DNA of 56,397 nucleotides from Escherichia albertii NBRC 107761 = DSM 17582. GTDB lineage: Bacteria > Pseudomonadota > Gammaproteobacteria > Enterobacterales > Enterobacteriaceae. Location of the stretch: contig NZ_BBMY01000017.1 of assembly GCF_000759775.1 (NCBI RefSeq), positions 1 through 56,397 of the forward strand, given 5' to 3'. The stretch's first letter is position 1, and each line of letters opens with the position of its first letter. The position numbers and the translations under genes were made by a program. This document shows positions 8,542-18,901 of the stretch, in pieces. A model generated the notes under the pieces. That model was not told the DNA's origin. It worked only from the letters and a program-made list of their open reading frames with translations, and searched no databases.

Positions 8542-9481
8542 ACTGAAGCGCCCGTTCTACATCCACCGCCAGCCAGGTCGGCCCGTCGAGATCGGCGAAA
8601 CTGACCTGCGGCACCAGAGGTAGCGCGGCGCGAATAGCGCGTGAGGTACATAACATGCAGCCCAACATCAAACTGAAACCTTGCGCGCGCGCTTCATTCG
8701 CCAGCGCCAGCGCTTCCGTCAGTCCCCCGGTTTTATCAAGTTTGATATTAACCATCTCATAACGCCCTTTCAGCGCCTTCAGGTTACTGCGGGTATGGCA
8801 ACTTTCATCAGCGCAAATCGGTAACGGATGAACAAAATTCTCCAGCGCCGCATCGTCCTGCGCCGGGAGCGGTTGCTCCAGCATCGCGACGCCTAAATCG
8901 GCCAGTAACTGACAACGTGCCGCCAGTCCTTCCGCGCGCCAGGATTCATTAGCGTCAACAATTAAAGTTGCATCCGGCACTGCGGCACGGATCGCAACCA
9001 TTCGCTCGCTGATAAGATGATTATCCAGCTTCACTTTCAGCAACTTTGCCCCTGCTCGCCATAGTGCCGCTGCACTGCTGGCCATCTGCTCAGGCGTACC
9101 AATAACCACCGTCTGCGCGGTAGTAATATTATCGGGAAGCGTTATGCCGATAAATTCAGCTAACGTTTGCTGCTGTTTACGGGCCGAGAGATCCCACAAC
9201 GCGCAGTCCAGCGCATTACGCGCCGCGCCGGCAGGCAGAATTTTTTGTAACTCTGCGCGAGATAAACCTTTTTCCAGTTGCGGCACAACGCTCGTTATTT
9301 GTGCCATTACCGAAGCATCGCTCTCCCCATAGCGCGGATAAGGCGTACATTCGCCCGTACCTTTTACACCATCTTCATCCAGTTCAACGACCACTACTCT
9401 CGCTTCACTGCGACTGCCTCGCGCAATAACAAACGGGGTATGTAACGGCCAGGCTTCCTCAAATACCTTTACGGTTCTCAT
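8516..9481 (-). CDS. ycjG: L-Ala-D/L-Glu epimerase YcjG
   Basis: YcjG is an enolase-superfamily (muconate-lactonizing subgroup) enzyme that epimerises L-Ala-D-Glu to L-Ala-L-Glu so that murein dipeptide can be degraded by ordinary dipeptidases. The 321-residue chain has the capping domain at residues 1-115. The barrel follows, with the K-x-K acid/base motif LLKVKLD, metal ligands in LIVDANES, LEQPLP and CADES, and the second catalytic lysine in VNIKLDKTGG. It converges with mpaA (26-bp overlap) and diverges from tpx. All catalytic positions are intact. Confidence 0.96.
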   Translation of the reverse strand: MRTVKVFEEAWPLHTPFVIARGSRSEARVVVVELDEDGVKGTGECTPYPRYGESDASVMAQITSVVPQLEKGLSRAELQKILPAGAARNALDCALWDLSARKQQQTLAEFIGITLPDNITTAQTVVIGTPEQMASSAAALWRAGAKLLKVKLDNHLISERMVAIRAAVPDATLIVDANESWRAEGLAARCQLLADLGVAMLEQPLPAQDDAALENFVHPLPICADESCHTRSNLKALKGRYEMVNIKLDKTGGLTEALALANEARAQGFSLMLGCMLCTSRAIRAALPLVPQVSFADLDGPTWLAVDVERALQFTTGELHL

Positions 9482-9599
9482 CTATACTCCTTGTTGCCGC
9501 GCTGGTCTGCAGATTAAGCGCAAATAGCGTTTGCTGTGTTATTGACAGTTAGCATAAACTAGGTATGACGTTAACTATATGTAAACAGGAAAAATAATC

Positions 9600-10106
9600 A
9601 TGTCACAAACCGTTCATTTCCAGGGCAACCCGGTTACAGTCGCCAATTCCATCCCACAAGTGGGTAGTAAAGCGCAGACTTTTACTCTCGTGGCAAAAGA
9701 TCTGTCTGACGTCACTCTTGGTCAGTTTGCGGGTAAACGCAAAGTGCTGAACATTTTCCCGAGTATTGATACCGGTGTTTGCGCCACATCAGTACGTAAG
9801 TTTAACCAGCTAGCGACAGAAATCGACAACACCGTTGTGCTATGTATTTCTGCCGATCTGCCGTTTGCGCAATCTCGCTTCTGTGGCGCAGAAGGTCTGA
9901 ATAACGTTATCACGCTCTCCACTTTCCGTAACGCTGAATTCCTGCAGAATTACGGTGTTGAGATCGCTGAAGGTCCGCTGAAAGGTCTGGCTGCCCGCGC
10001 AGTTGTCGTCATTGATGAAAATGACAATGTGATTTTCAGTCAGTTAGTGAATGAAATCACCACCGAGCCGGATTACGACGCAGCGCTGGCTGTACTGAAA
10101 GCGTAA
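9600..10106 (+). CDS. tpx: Thiol peroxidase Tpx
   Basis: Tpx is an atypical 2-Cys peroxiredoxin that reduces alkyl hydroperoxides and hydrogen peroxide using thioredoxin. The 168-residue sequence has the peroxidatic Cys61 in DTGVCATS and resolving Cys95 in SRFCGAEGL; Cys82 is also present. The peroxiredoxin fold motif FPSIDTGVC is complete. It is divergent from ycjG and convergent with tyrR, sharing a strong terminator. Length and residues equal the K-12 protein. Confidence 0.98.
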   Translation: MSQTVHFQGNPVTVANSIPQVGSKAQTFTLVAKDLSDVTLGQFAGKRKVLNIFPSIDTGVCATSVRKFNQLATEIDNTVVLCISADLPFAQSRFCGAEGLNNVITLSTFRNAEFLQNYGVEIAEGPLKGLAARAVVVIDENDNVIFSQLVNEITTEPDYDAALAVLKA

Positions 10107-10111
10107 GAACA

Positions 10112-10144
10112 ATGCCTGATGGTCTTACGCCATCAGGCATTTTG
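10112..10144. terminator. Bidirectional terminator between tpx and tyrR
   Basis: ATGCCTGATGG and CCATCAGGCAT form a long perfect stem with a TTTTGC tail on the tpx side and A-rich DNA on the other, suiting both converging genes. Confidence 0.85.
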
Positions 10145-10147
10145 CAT

Positions 10148-11689
10148 TTACTCTTCGTTCTTCTTCTGACTCAGGCCATATTCCCGCAATTTATTGGCAA
10201 TCGCGGTATGTGAAACGCCCAGACGTTTTGCCAGTTTGCGCGTGCTGGGATAATTGCGATAAAGCTGAGTTAATACCGAACGTTCAAATCGACTGGTAAT
10301 TTCATCCAGCGAACCTTCCATCGCATCTTCACCCACAGCCACCGTTGTGGCGTCATAATCTGGCAGCAAGATGTCTTGTGGACGCAGCTCATAGCCATCC
10401 AGTTGCGTCAATGCCCGGTAAATTGCATTTTTCAACTGCCGCACGTTACCCGGCCACCCATAACGCGTCAGCACGGTATTCAGATCGGCAGCCAATTTGG
10501 GACGCGGCAATCCTTGCTCATCGGCAAAACGCGCAACAAATAATTCGGTTAACGGCATGATATCTTGCGGACAGTCACGAAGCGGAGGCAAATTCAGCGT
10601 CAGCACATTCAGGCGATAATAGAGATCTTCCCGGAAAGCGCCTTTTTGCACCAGCTCAACCAGATTTTTCTGCGTTGCGCAAATCACCCGCACATCGACA
10701 TGCACCTCATGGTCTTCGCCGACCCGGCGGAAAGTCCCGTCATTAAGAAAACGCAGCAGTTTGGCCTGCATTCGCGGCGACATCTCACCAATTTCATCCA
10801 GCAATACCGAACCACCATTCGCCTGCTCAAAGAAGCCTTTTTTTCCTTCCGGTGCATGACCAAACAATTCGCTCTCTACTGCATCTTCCGGTATAGACGC
10901 GCAGTTAAGTGCCAGATACGGTTTACCTGCGCGCGGGCTGGCCTGATGACAGGCATATGCGAAGAGATCTTTGCCTGTGCCGGTATCACCTGAGATCAAC
11001 AACGGCGCGCTTAACATCGCCAGCTTTTGCGCCTGCTCGACGACATGCTTCATTTTCGGACTAACGGCAACAATCTGACTGAAAGCGCTGACATCCTGCG
11101 CGGCTACATTTTGCAACTGACGCCCCATACGAATCGTCGAGCGTAGCATGACCACCGCACCGGTCAGAACGTGCTGATCATTCTCATCCTGAAGATAAAC
11201 TGGCGTTATCTCCATCAAGAAATTTTGCCCGTTAATCACGACATGCTCGTTATGGGAATCTTGCGGTTCGCTTTCCAGCCAACGTAAAAAATTAAATCCG
11301 TTAATTAATTGCGCTGCGGTATGATTGCGCAGGCGATCGAGTTTTTGCCCAAATAGCTGACAACTCGCCGGGTTCGCCATATCCACTTTACTTTTCATAT
11401 CGACTGAAAGCACGGGTTCAGGCAACGCTTCCAGCAATGCACTCAACGCCAGATGTTCACGCTCGGAAGGCATCCACGGCACCGTGCGCACATCGGTAAC
11501 GCCTGCAATACGGCGGATTTCCGCCATCAGACTACTAAAACTGTCAAACTCCAGTTCGGCAAAATTGAGGTAGATTCGCCCGATGGGATCAATCTCAATA
11601 CCGCGCAAATCGATGCCGCGTAGCACCAGTAGATCGAGTAATTCGCGGGTCAGACCGAGTCGGTCTTCACAAAAGACTTCCAGACGCAT
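10148..11689 (-). CDS. tyrR: Aromatic amino acid regulator TyrR
   Basis: TyrR controls aromatic amino acid biosynthesis and transport genes in response to tyrosine, phenylalanine and ATP. The 513-residue chain has an N-terminal ACT domain (residues 1-75), a PAS domain (about 78-190), and an AAA+ core with Walker A GDTGTGKD and Walker B VLLDEIGEM. A C-terminal Fis-type helix-turn-helix contains STRKLAKRLGVSHTAIANKL. The sigma-54-contact loop GAFTGA is replaced by HAPEGKKG, fitting a regulator of sigma-70 promoters. The start MRLEVFCEDR is chosen over one 9 codons upstream because it has the AAGGT site. A TyrR box lies upstream. Confidence 0.97.
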   Translation of the reverse strand: MRLEVFCEDRLGLTRELLDLLVLRGIDLRGIEIDPIGRIYLNFAELEFDSFSSLMAEIRRIAGVTDVRTVPWMPSEREHLALSALLEALPEPVLSVDMKSKVDMANPASCQLFGQKLDRLRNHTAAQLINGFNFLRWLESEPQDSHNEHVVINGQNFLMEITPVYLQDENDQHVLTGAVVMLRSTIRMGRQLQNVAAQDVSAFSQIVAVSPKMKHVVEQAQKLAMLSAPLLISGDTGTGKDLFAYACHQASPRAGKPYLALNCASIPEDAVESELFGHAPEGKKGFFEQANGGSVLLDEIGEMSPRMQAKLLRFLNDGTFRRVGEDHEVHVDVRVICATQKNLVELVQKGAFREDLYYRLNVLTLNLPPLRDCPQDIMPLTELFVARFADEQGLPRPKLAADLNTVLTRYGWPGNVRQLKNAIYRALTQLDGYELRPQDILLPDYDATTVAVGEDAMEGSLDEITSRFERSVLTQLYRNYPSTRKLAKRLGVSHTAIANKLREYGLSQKKNEE

Positions 11690-11759
11690 GGGAACCTTCA
11701 CCTGAAAAAAGAACAATTAATATGATGATATGACACTATTCAAATGGCAGGAAGATTTC

Positions 11760-11777
11760 TGTCAACAAACATTGACA
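11760..11777. promoter_or_regulatory. TyrR box upstream of tyrR
   Basis: TGTCAA-N6-TTGACA is a perfect dyad matching the TyrR consensus TGTAAA-N6-TTTACA in the key positions. It lies about 70 bp before tyrR, where autoregulation is known. It also sits just downstream of the ycjF 3' end. Confidence 0.8.
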
Positions 11778-11836
11778 CAAAGACGGAAAAACGGGCGCTT
11801 TGCCGTAAAGATATCCGGTCAGCACCCGGGATTGTA

Positions 11837-12898
11837 TTATTTTTCGACTGTTTTTTTGCTTTTTTGCAACGTCTCTTTTACCTGTCCAATAAGCTGGCGA
11901 CGGAAATCCCCCAGGCGAGGTTTATCATCATCAATCCACGGCAGTGGACGGCAAAGTTCCATGGCTTTAATTCCCAGACGCGCAGTCAGTAGGCCAGCAC
12001 CAATCCCCTGAGCCGCACGCGTCGATAATCGGGCAGCCAAATCCTGCGACATCCAGTCCATTCCCACTTCACGCACCAGCTCGCTGGCGCCTGCGAAAGC
12101 AATATTCAGCAATACCAGTTTAAACAGGCGCAGGCGGCTGTAATACCCCAGTTCAATACCATACAGCGTGGCGATGCGATTAATCAGCCGCAGATTGCGC
12201 CAGGCGATAAACGCCATATCCACCAGCGCCAACGGGCTGACGGCAATCATCAATGTTGATTCTGCTGCCGAACGGCTAATTTCACGACGCGCCTGCGCAT
12301 CCAGCACCGGCTGGACCAGGTGTGCATACAAACTGACCACTTCACGATCGTTTTGCGTTTCGTGGATTGAGGCATACCAGCGTTGCAGCGCCGGATGAGA
12401 CTGATCAATTCCAGCTTGCTGGGCCAGTTTTTCGCAAAACGCACGCCCTTTGCCCGTGCCATGACTGTGCAACAAATCGCGCGCTTCGTCGCGTTCGTGC
12501 GCACGCTGACGCAAGCGCCATAAGCGCCGCCACTCAGTCACCACAGAGCCAACGCCCGCGCCGATAATCAACGCTCCAGCGGCACAGCCTCCCAGCGCGA
12601 CCCAGTCCTGGGTTTGCCAGGCATTTATTGTCCACTGTACGCCCTGACCAACCACGCTTGCGCCAAACAGCGCCAGCCCGCCCATCACCATTTTGCGCCA
12701 CAGACTGCGTTTCGGACGCAATGCGGCATCTACTACCGCTTCAACTTGCCCTTCTTCTTCCTGCACTTCATCGCGTGTTGCCGGAGCAAAATTTTGTGCC
12801 TGACTTTCGTCAAAAGTTTGTTGCGCCCTGAATTTAGGATTCTGATCGACCTCGAGCGGACCGTCGAAATCAATACGTGGTTTTAACGGTTCGGTCAT
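11837..12898 (-). CDS. ycjF: Inner-membrane protein YcjF (DUF697)
   Basis: YcjF is a 353-residue membrane protein of the UPF0283/DUF697 group. Two adjacent hydrophobic helices lie at about residues 72-90 ([18 protein letters not shown]) and 100-120 ([18 protein letters not shown]). A long DUF697 domain with further helices follows, and the tail is lysine-rich. Its start overlaps the last 4 bases of ycjX, so the two are translationally coupled. No biochemical activity is known; pairing with the YcjX GTPase suggests a shared envelope-stress role. K-12 has the same ycjX-ycjF-tyrR order. Confidence 0.94.
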   Translation of the reverse strand: MTEPLKPRIDFDGPLEVDQNPKFRAQQTFDESQAQNFAPATRDEVQEEEGQVEAVVDAALRPKRSLWRKMVMGGLALFGASVVGQGVQWTINAWQTQDWVALGGCAAGALIIGAGVGSVVTEWRRLWRLRQRAHERDEARDLLHSHGTGKGRAFCEKLAQQAGIDQSHPALQRWYASIHETQNDREVVSLYAHLVQPVLDAQARREISRSAAESTLMIAVSPLALVDMAFIAWRNLRLINRIATLYGIELGYYSRLRLFKLVLLNIAFAGASELVREVGMDWMSQDLAARLSTRAAQGIGAGLLTARLGIKAMELCRPLPWIDDDKPRLGDFRRQLIGQVKETLQKSKKTVEK

Positions 12899-14292
12899 CG
12901 CAATTTATCTCCAATTAAAAATTCCAGCGCGGCATCAAGGCGAATATGCGGCAACGGTTTATCGACATCCATCACCTGTGGGCGAAACGCTTCAAACTGG
13001 AAGCCCTGTTTATCCCAGAATGCCTGACCAGGTAAACGGGCAGGAACTTCACCGGGATAAACCGTCAGCGGCGCCCCATCGCTGAGTCGATTGCCGCGCA
13101 GAGCAGGGATTTTCTCGCCGTTGACGTCGATAATACCGCTGGTGGTTGCCTGAACCGAAGCCAGTCCCAGACAATCCATGCTGATCCCCTCGAATGCCGC
13201 ATTTTGCCAGGCGTCCTGAATCAGTTGTTGCAGCAATGAAACCATATTGGCGTGCTGATCGATGGTCACATGGTCCGCTTTAGTGGCGGCAAACAATAGC
13301 TTGTCGATAACCGGTGAAAACAAGCGCCGGAAAAGCGTACGCTGCCCGTAGTGGAAACTTTGCATCAGTTGCGTCAGCGCCAGGCGCATATCATTAAACG
13401 CTTGCGGCCCACTGTTGAGCGGTTGCAGGCAATCCACCAGTACAATCTGGCGATCAAAACGCAGAAAGTGATTTTTATAGAACCCTTTCACCACTTTCTC
13501 GCAGTAATAATTAAAGCGCTCGCGCAGCATCCCGGCATTGGTATGCTTATCGGCCTGCGCCAGTTTTGACTCGCCCCAGGCATCAACATCCGGCCATGGG
13601 AAAAACTGCAGCGCTGGCGCTCCCGCCATATCTCCCGGCAAAACAAAGCGACCTGGCTGAATAAAGTGCAGCCCCTGCTGTTTGCAATGATGGAGATAAT
13701 CGGTCCACGCGGTGGCAATATCCGCCAGTCGGTTTTCGTCGGCAGGCGCTAATGGGTCCAGACCTTCGCACATCATTCGCCATTTTGCCGACCATTCGCC
13801 ACGTTGACCATTGAGTAGGCCCGTCATCTGCCGCGACCAGCTTAAATAATCCTGCGCCAACATTGGCAGGTCGAGTAACCACTCTCCGGGATAATCGACA
13901 ATCTCCAGATATAGCGTGGAGGTATCCTTGAAATGACGCAACAACGAGTCATTCGATTTATAACGCAATGCCAGGCGAATTTCGCTGACGCCGCGCGTTG
14001 GCGTCGGCCAGGCGGGAGGATCGCCGTACAACTGCGCCAGACCTTCATCGTAGGTGAAACGCGGAATACCAAAATCACGCTGGGGAATACGTTTTACCCC
14101 CAACAAGCGCTCTTCACGCACCGCGCTTAACAGTGGTAAGCGTGCTCCGGCGTGAATATTGAGCAACTGATTGACCATCGCGGTGATAAATGCCGTTTTC
14201 CCGCTGCGGCTAAGCCCGGTTACGGCCAGTCGGAGATGTCTGTCGACACCCCGATTCACCAGCGCATTAATTTCATTTTTAAGTCGCTTCAT
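12895..14292 (-). CDS. ycjX: YcjX P-loop NTPase (DUF463)
   Basis: YcjX is a 465-residue DUF463 family P-loop protein with GTPase-like features. The Walker A motif [10 protein letters not shown] lies at residues 25-34, and a Walker B-like segment [10 protein letters not shown] at about 130. A second nucleotide-binding element, AATKADHV, fits the G4 (T/NKxD) motif. It is first in the ycjX-ycjF pair, transcribed in the same direction as psp, and K-12 reports place it in the heat-shock regulon. Function is unproven. Length is as in K-12. Confidence 0.94.
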   Translation of the reverse strand: MKRLKNEINALVNRGVDRHLRLAVTGLSRSGKTAFITAMVNQLLNIHAGARLPLLSAVREERLLGVKRIPQRDFGIPRFTYDEGLAQLYGDPPAWPTPTRGVSEIRLALRYKSNDSLLRHFKDTSTLYLEIVDYPGEWLLDLPMLAQDYLSWSRQMTGLLNGQRGEWSAKWRMMCEGLDPLAPADENRLADIATAWTDYLHHCKQQGLHFIQPGRFVLPGDMAGAPALQFFPWPDVDAWGESKLAQADKHTNAGMLRERFNYYCEKVVKGFYKNHFLRFDRQIVLVDCLQPLNSGPQAFNDMRLALTQLMQSFHYGQRTLFRRLFSPVIDKLLFAATKADHVTIDQHANMVSLLQQLIQDAWQNAAFEGISMDCLGLASVQATTSGIIDVNGEKIPALRGNRLSDGAPLTVYPGEVPARLPGQAFWDKQGFQFEAFRPQVMDVDKPLPHIRLDAALEFLIGDKLR

Positions 14293-14369
14293 TGCTGTCC
14301 TGTGCCAGAAAGCTGAAGAAAAAGATGAGATACAGGTGGTAATAATGTGGGTTGATTTTGATTTATCAA

Positions 14370-14396
14370 ATGAACAAGCGGCGCTATTTACGCCGC
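14370..14396 (-). terminator. Terminator after pspE
   Basis: On the minus strand GCGGCG-taaatag-CGCCGC (14396 to 14378) is followed by TTGTTCATTT. It lies between pspE and ycjX and probably ends psp operon transcripts. Confidence 0.65.
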
Positions 14397-14412
14397 ATAA
14401 TAAGTAAAGTTA

Positions 14413-14727
14413 TTAACCTTTAACCTTCGGCATCTCAATATCTTTCAGACCACCGGCGTTTTCAACATGGGTATATCCCATTTTGTTGAGGATCTCTTTT
14501 GCCTGCCCTGACTGACGTCCGGCATTGCAATACACTTTAACAGTATCGCTTTTATCTGGAACAGCGGCGGCAATACGCTCTTTCACTTCTTTCAGAGGAA
14601 TATTGATGGCCCCCTGAACGTGCTCTTGCTGATATTGTTCTGGAACGCGGACGTCGATCCAGTGTTCAGCAGCAAAAACAGGCAGTGAAAATACCAGTGT
14701 CAGCGCAAGTAACCCTTTTTTAAACAT
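14413..14727 (-). CDS. pspE: Periplasmic thiosulfate sulfurtransferase PspE
   Basis: PspE is a single-domain rhodanese that transfers sulfane sulfur from thiosulfate in the periplasm. The 104-residue precursor starts with a signal peptide (MFKKGLLALTLVFSLPVFA, cleavage near residue 19). The catalytic loop VYCNAGRQSG contains Cys67, and the rhodanese opening is WIDVRVPEQY. A longer frame reaches 14805, but MFKKG is the known start and the only one giving a signal peptide. It is last in the psp operon, 74 bp after pspD, and in K-12 also has its own promoter. Confidence 0.96.
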   Translation of the reverse strand: MFKKGLLALTLVFSLPVFAAEHWIDVRVPEQYQQEHVQGAINIPLKEVKERIAAAVPDKSDTVKVYCNAGRQSGQAKEILNKMGYTHVENAGGLKDIEMPKVKG

Positions 14728-14801
14728 GCAAGCGTCCTTCTGTGAATGAAAATTGCCATTCATTATACGCCTTAGATTTAACAATTTTTGCGAAACTACC
14801 C

Positions 14802-15023
14802 TCACCTTTTATACCGCCACGCCAGTTTATTGGCCGCCCGGCTTAATAACGGTTCCAGCGCTACAGCCAATAACATTTTCAGCGGTCGGCGGGCGACGGA
14901 TTTTACCGCCCAGCCAGCGACACCCGCCGGGCCATAGCGCAGTGCAGTAAGAAGTACCAGCTTGCCTGCTAATTTGAAGCCAGGCTTCACCTTTTGCCCG
15001 ACATGTTGCCAGCGAGTATTCAT
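14802..15023 (-). CDS. pspD: Phage shock protein D
   Basis: PspD is a 73-residue peripheral inner-membrane protein of the phage-shock response with no clear enzymatic role. The sequence has a hydrophobic central stretch ([19 protein letters not shown]) flanked by lysine/arginine-rich ends. The start MNTRW has a GGAAAG ribosome site 8 bases after the pspC stop. An upstream in-frame ATG at 15035 would overlap pspC and lacks a site. Confidence 0.93.
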   Translation of the reverse strand: MNTRWQHVGQKVKPGFKLAGKLVLLTALRYGPAGVAGWAVKSVARRPLKMLLAVALEPLLSRAANKLAWRYKR

Positions 15024-15031
15024 CACTTTCC

Positions 15032-15391
15032 TCACAATTGACGGAAGCGGCTTCGTAATGTGAAGGTGTCGGAAGTGACATAGCGCTCCATTTCACGTAA
15101 GCGTGTTTCACTGGCCGCCAGCTCACGATCGACCTGATCCAACAGATCACTGCTGGAAGGTTGTTGCTCACCAAACGCCATATTGTCCGGCATCGGATCA
15201 AGCGCAAATGACAAAATGATATAGGCCACCAGAGTAAACAGCGCCAGGCCGAAGAAAATCGACAGCACCACGAGGATACGCACCAGTTTCACGGGCACAT
15301 CAAAATAGCTGGCAATCCCCGCACAAACACCGCGTACCATGCCCTGCTGCGGAATGCGCCATAATTTTTTATTGAGATTAATGCCTGCCAT
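15032..15391 (-). CDS. pspC: Phage shock protein C, membrane sensor
   Basis: PspC is the inner-membrane component that, with PspB, senses envelope damage and draws PspA away from PspF. The 119-residue protein has a PspC-domain N-terminus ([24 protein letters not shown]), one strong transmembrane helix ([22 protein letters not shown], about 40-63) and a C-terminal leucine-zipper-like region. Its start overlaps the pspB stop by one base, showing coupling within pspABCDE. Confidence 0.96.
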   Translation of the reverse strand: MAGINLNKKLWRIPQQGMVRGVCAGIASYFDVPVKLVRILVVLSIFFGLALFTLVAYIILSFALDPMPDNMAFGEQQPSSSDLLDQVDRELAASETRLREMERYVTSDTFTLRSRFRQL

Positions 15392-15615
15392 TAACGATCC
15401 CTCCAGTTCGGATGTTCAGCATCAAGAATGGATTCCAGCGCCTGAATACGCTCGCGCATCCGTTTTGCCTCATCAGCCAGTTGCGCTAATCGCTGCTGTT
15501 CACTTTGCGACAATTCACCGCGACCGGAACGGTTGCTGTAATGCAGCCATAACCAGATCGGCAAAACAAACAGTACAAAAATGGTTAACGGAATAGCCAG
15601 AAATAGCGCGCTCAT
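15391..15615 (-). CDS. pspB: Phage shock protein B
   Basis: PspB is a 74-residue inner-membrane partner of PspC. An N-terminal transmembrane helix (LFLAIPLTIFVLFVLPIWLWLHY) is followed by a cytoplasmic coiled coil rich in glutamate, arginine and leucine (LSQSEQQRLAQLADEAKRMRE). It overlaps pspC at the stop/start and lies 53 bp after pspA. Confidence 0.96.
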   Translation of the reverse strand: MSALFLAIPLTIFVLFVLPIWLWLHYSNRSGRGELSQSEQQRLAQLADEAKRMRERIQALESILDAEHPNWRDR

Positions 15616-15668
15616 AAGTACTCCTTAAGGGATGAGCGGCGGCGCGTTCGGACGCCGCCTGGGTGTTA

Positions 15669-16409
<741 letters not shown>

Positions 16410-16503
16410 TTATCTTTTTGATTTATAAAGATCTGATTGAAGAATCAACAGCAACATGCCAGGATGAATTAGCGAATTACACTAACAAGTGGCGAATTTC
16501 ATC

Positions 16504-17481
16504 ATGGCAGAATACAAAGATAACTTACTTGGCGAAGCAAACCGCTTTCTCGAGGTGTTAGAACAGGTTTCGCATCTCGCACCGCTGGACAAACCGGTGC
16601 TCATCATCGGCGAGCGCGGTACCGGTAAAGAGCTGATCGCCAGCCGCCTGCATTATCTCTCCTCCCGTTGGCAAGGACCGTTTATTTCTCTTAACTGCGC
16701 GGCGCTAAATGAAAATTTGCTGGATTCCGAACTGTTTGGTCACGAAGCTGGCGCGTTTACCGGTGCGCAAAAACGTCATCCCGGACGATTTGAACGTGCC
16801 GACGGCGGTACCTTATTTCTTGATGAACTCGCGACGGCACCGATGATGGTGCAAGAAAAATTATTGCGCGTGATCGAATACGGTGAACTGGAGCGCGTTG
16901 GCGGCAGTCAGCCATTGCAGGTGAATGTGCGGTTGGTATGTGCAACGAATGCCGATCTTCCGGCAATGGTCAATGAAGGGACATTTCGCGCTGACCTGCT
17001 CGACCGCCTGGCATTCGATGTTGTGCAACTGCCGCCACTGCGCGAGCGCGAAAGCGACATTATGTTGATGGCGGAACACTTTGCCATCCAGATGTGTCGG
17101 GAAATCAAGCTGCCTTTGTTCCCGGGTTTTACGGAACGCGCCAGAGAAACATTGTTGAACTATCGCTGGCCGGGGAATATTCGTGAATTGAAAAACGTAG
17201 TGGAACGTTCAGTGTATCGCCACGGCACCAGCGATTATCCGCTCAATGACATCATCATTGATCCCTTTAAACAGAGTTCTTCCAAAGAAACACTCGCAGT
17301 CCCTGAAAACACATCACTTCCAGAATTGCCGCTGGATTTACGTGAGTTTCAGATGCAACAGGAAAAAGAGTTGCTGCAACTCAGTTTGCAACAGGGAAAA
17401 TTTAACCAGAAACGCGCGGCTGAATTGCTGGGGTTAACCTATCATCAGTTCCGCGCATTGCTGAAAAAGCATCAAATTTAG
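16504..17481 (+). CDS. pspF: Sigma-54 enhancer-binding protein PspF
   Basis: PspF activates sigma-54 transcription of pspA and pspG. It has no receiver domain and is held in check by PspA. The 325-residue chain opens directly with the AAA+ domain: Walker A GERGTGKE, the sigma-54-contacting loop EAGAFTGAQ, and Walker B GGTLFLDELA. A C-terminal Fis-type helix-turn-helix (KRAAELLGLTYHQFRALLKK) binds the enhancers. The linker at about residues 250-280 differs clearly from K-12 as remembered, while the rest is nearly the same. The start MAEYKDN follows the known protein. Confidence 0.97.
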   Translation: MAEYKDNLLGEANRFLEVLEQVSHLAPLDKPVLIIGERGTGKELIASRLHYLSSRWQGPFISLNCAALNENLLDSELFGHEAGAFTGAQKRHPGRFERADGGTLFLDELATAPMMVQEKLLRVIEYGELERVGGSQPLQVNVRLVCATNADLPAMVNEGTFRADLLDRLAFDVVQLPPLRERESDIMLMAEHFAIQMCREIKLPLFPGFTERARETLLNYRWPGNIRELKNVVERSVYRHGTSDYPLNDIIIDPFKQSSSKETLAVPENTSLPELPLDLREFQMQQEKELLQLSLQQGKFNQKRAAELLGLTYHQFRALLKKHQI

Positions 17482-17502
17482 CGGCGTCAGGCAACGTAGT
17501 TT

Positions 17503-17583
17503 GCCAGATGCGGCGTGAACGTCTTATCAATATGCCGTTTGTAGGCCTGATAAGCGCAGCGCATCAGGCATTATTGCGGCGGC
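17503..17583. repeat. REP/BIME element between pspF and puuE
   Basis: Two REP-like units in opposite orientation, TTGCCAGATGCGGCGTGAAC and GCCTGATAAGCGCAGCGCATC, form a typical bacterial interspersed mosaic element between the converging genes pspF and puuE. Confidence 0.75.
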
Positions 17584-17598
17584 CTCCGATTCTGCGTA

Positions 17599-18864
17599 TT
17601 AATCTCTCAGCGCATTCTGCAAAATTGTCATTGCCGCATCGAACTGTGCATCCGGGATGGTCAGTGGATACAGGAAACGAATCACGTTGCCATACGCGCC
17701 GCAGGTCAGCAGTAGCAAGCCCTGCGCCAGCGCCCGTTGCTGAATTTTCTGCGCAATGGCGGCTGACGGTTCGCCCGTTTGCGGGTCGTTAAATTCTGCC
17801 GCAATCATCGAACCCAGACCGCGTACCGCAGCAATAGACGGAGCGCTTTCTTTAGCTGCAATCAACGTTTGTGTCAGACGCTGGCCCAGTTGATTCGCGC
17901 GTTCGCAAAGTGATTCTTTGTCGATAATGTTGAGCACCGCATGCGCGGCAGCCACCGCCAGCGGATTCCCGGCGTAGGTGCCGCCAAGCCCGCCCGGCGC
18001 GGGCGCGTCCATAATATTCGCGTTACCCACCACGCCTGAAAGCGGCATCCCGCCTGCCAGACTTTTCGCCATAGTCATTAAATCCGGCTTATCGGCGTAA
18101 TGATCCATGGCAAACAGTTTACCCGTACGCGCAAAACCGCTTTGCACTTCATCAGCAATCATCACGATGCCGTGCTCATCGCACAGGCGGCGAATCGCAG
18201 AAACCAGCACTTTTGGCGCCACGTTAAAACCGCCCTCGCCCTGCACCGGTTCGAAAATAATGGCGGCGACCTGCTTCGCTTCGATGTCTGATTTAAACAA
18301 GCGTTCGATGGCATCGAGAGAATCTTGCGTCGAAATGCCCTGTGAATCTGACGGATACGGCACGTGATACACCGAACCAGGGAACGGGCCGAAGCCGATT
18401 TTATACGGCGCGACTTTTCCGGTCAGCGCCATAGTCATATACGTGCGACCGTGAAAGCCGCCGCTAAACGCAATCACGCCAGGGCGTCCGGTATGGGCGC
18501 GGGCGATTTTCACCGCGTTCTCAACCGCTTCAGCACCGGTGGTGAAGAACGCGGTTTTAGCCTGCCCGCTCACCGGGGCAAGGGCGTTGATTTTCTCCGC
18601 CAGGGTGACGTAGCTTTCATACGGCACAATCTGGTACGCGGTGTGGGTAAACTGTTGCAGCTGCTGCTCCACCGCCGCCACCAGTTCAGGGTGGCGATGC
18701 CCGGTATTCAGCACCGCAATACCTGCGGCGAAATCGATGTACTCATTGCCCTCAACATCCTTCAGCGTGGCGTTTTCAGCCGACTGGGCGAAGAAGTTAC
18801 ACATCACGCCAACCCCGCGTGGGGTGGCAGAAAGACGACGCTGATGGAATTCATTGTTGCTCAT
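17599..18864 (-). CDS. puuE: 4-aminobutyrate aminotransferase PuuE
   Basis: PuuE is a class-III PLP aminotransferase that moves the amino group of GABA to 2-oxoglutarate, giving succinate semialdehyde at the end of the gamma-glutamyl-putrescine route. The 421-residue chain shows the FSGGFHGRT cofactor region, the VMIADEVQSGFARTG motif with PLP-binding Asp, and the Schiff-base lysine in DLMTMAKSLAGGMPL. It is last in puuDRCBE, 37 bp after puuB, before the REP element. GabT is the usual paralogue, but context and length fit PuuE. Confidence 0.96.
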   Translation of the reverse strand: MSNNEFHQRRLSATPRGVGVMCNFFAQSAENATLKDVEGNEYIDFAAGIAVLNTGHRHPELVAAVEQQLQQFTHTAYQIVPYESYVTLAEKINALAPVSGQAKTAFFTTGAEAVENAVKIARAHTGRPGVIAFSGGFHGRTYMTMALTGKVAPYKIGFGPFPGSVYHVPYPSDSQGISTQDSLDAIERLFKSDIEAKQVAAIIFEPVQGEGGFNVAPKVLVSAIRRLCDEHGIVMIADEVQSGFARTGKLFAMDHYADKPDLMTMAKSLAGGMPLSGVVGNANIMDAPAPGGLGGTYAGNPLAVAAAHAVLNIIDKESLCERANQLGQRLTQTLIAAKESAPSIAAVRGLGSMIAAEFNDPQTGEPSAAIAQKIQQRALAQGLLLLTCGAYGNVIRFLYPLTIPDAQFDAAMTILQNALRD

Positions 18865-18901
18865 GTTTCACACCTTTTGACTCTTCACGGTTAATCGGAA
18901 A

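Noticed and set aside
17503..17583. Hairpins after pspF as a novel small RNA
   Set aside because: The sequence is typical REP/BIME, common between converging enterobacterial genes.
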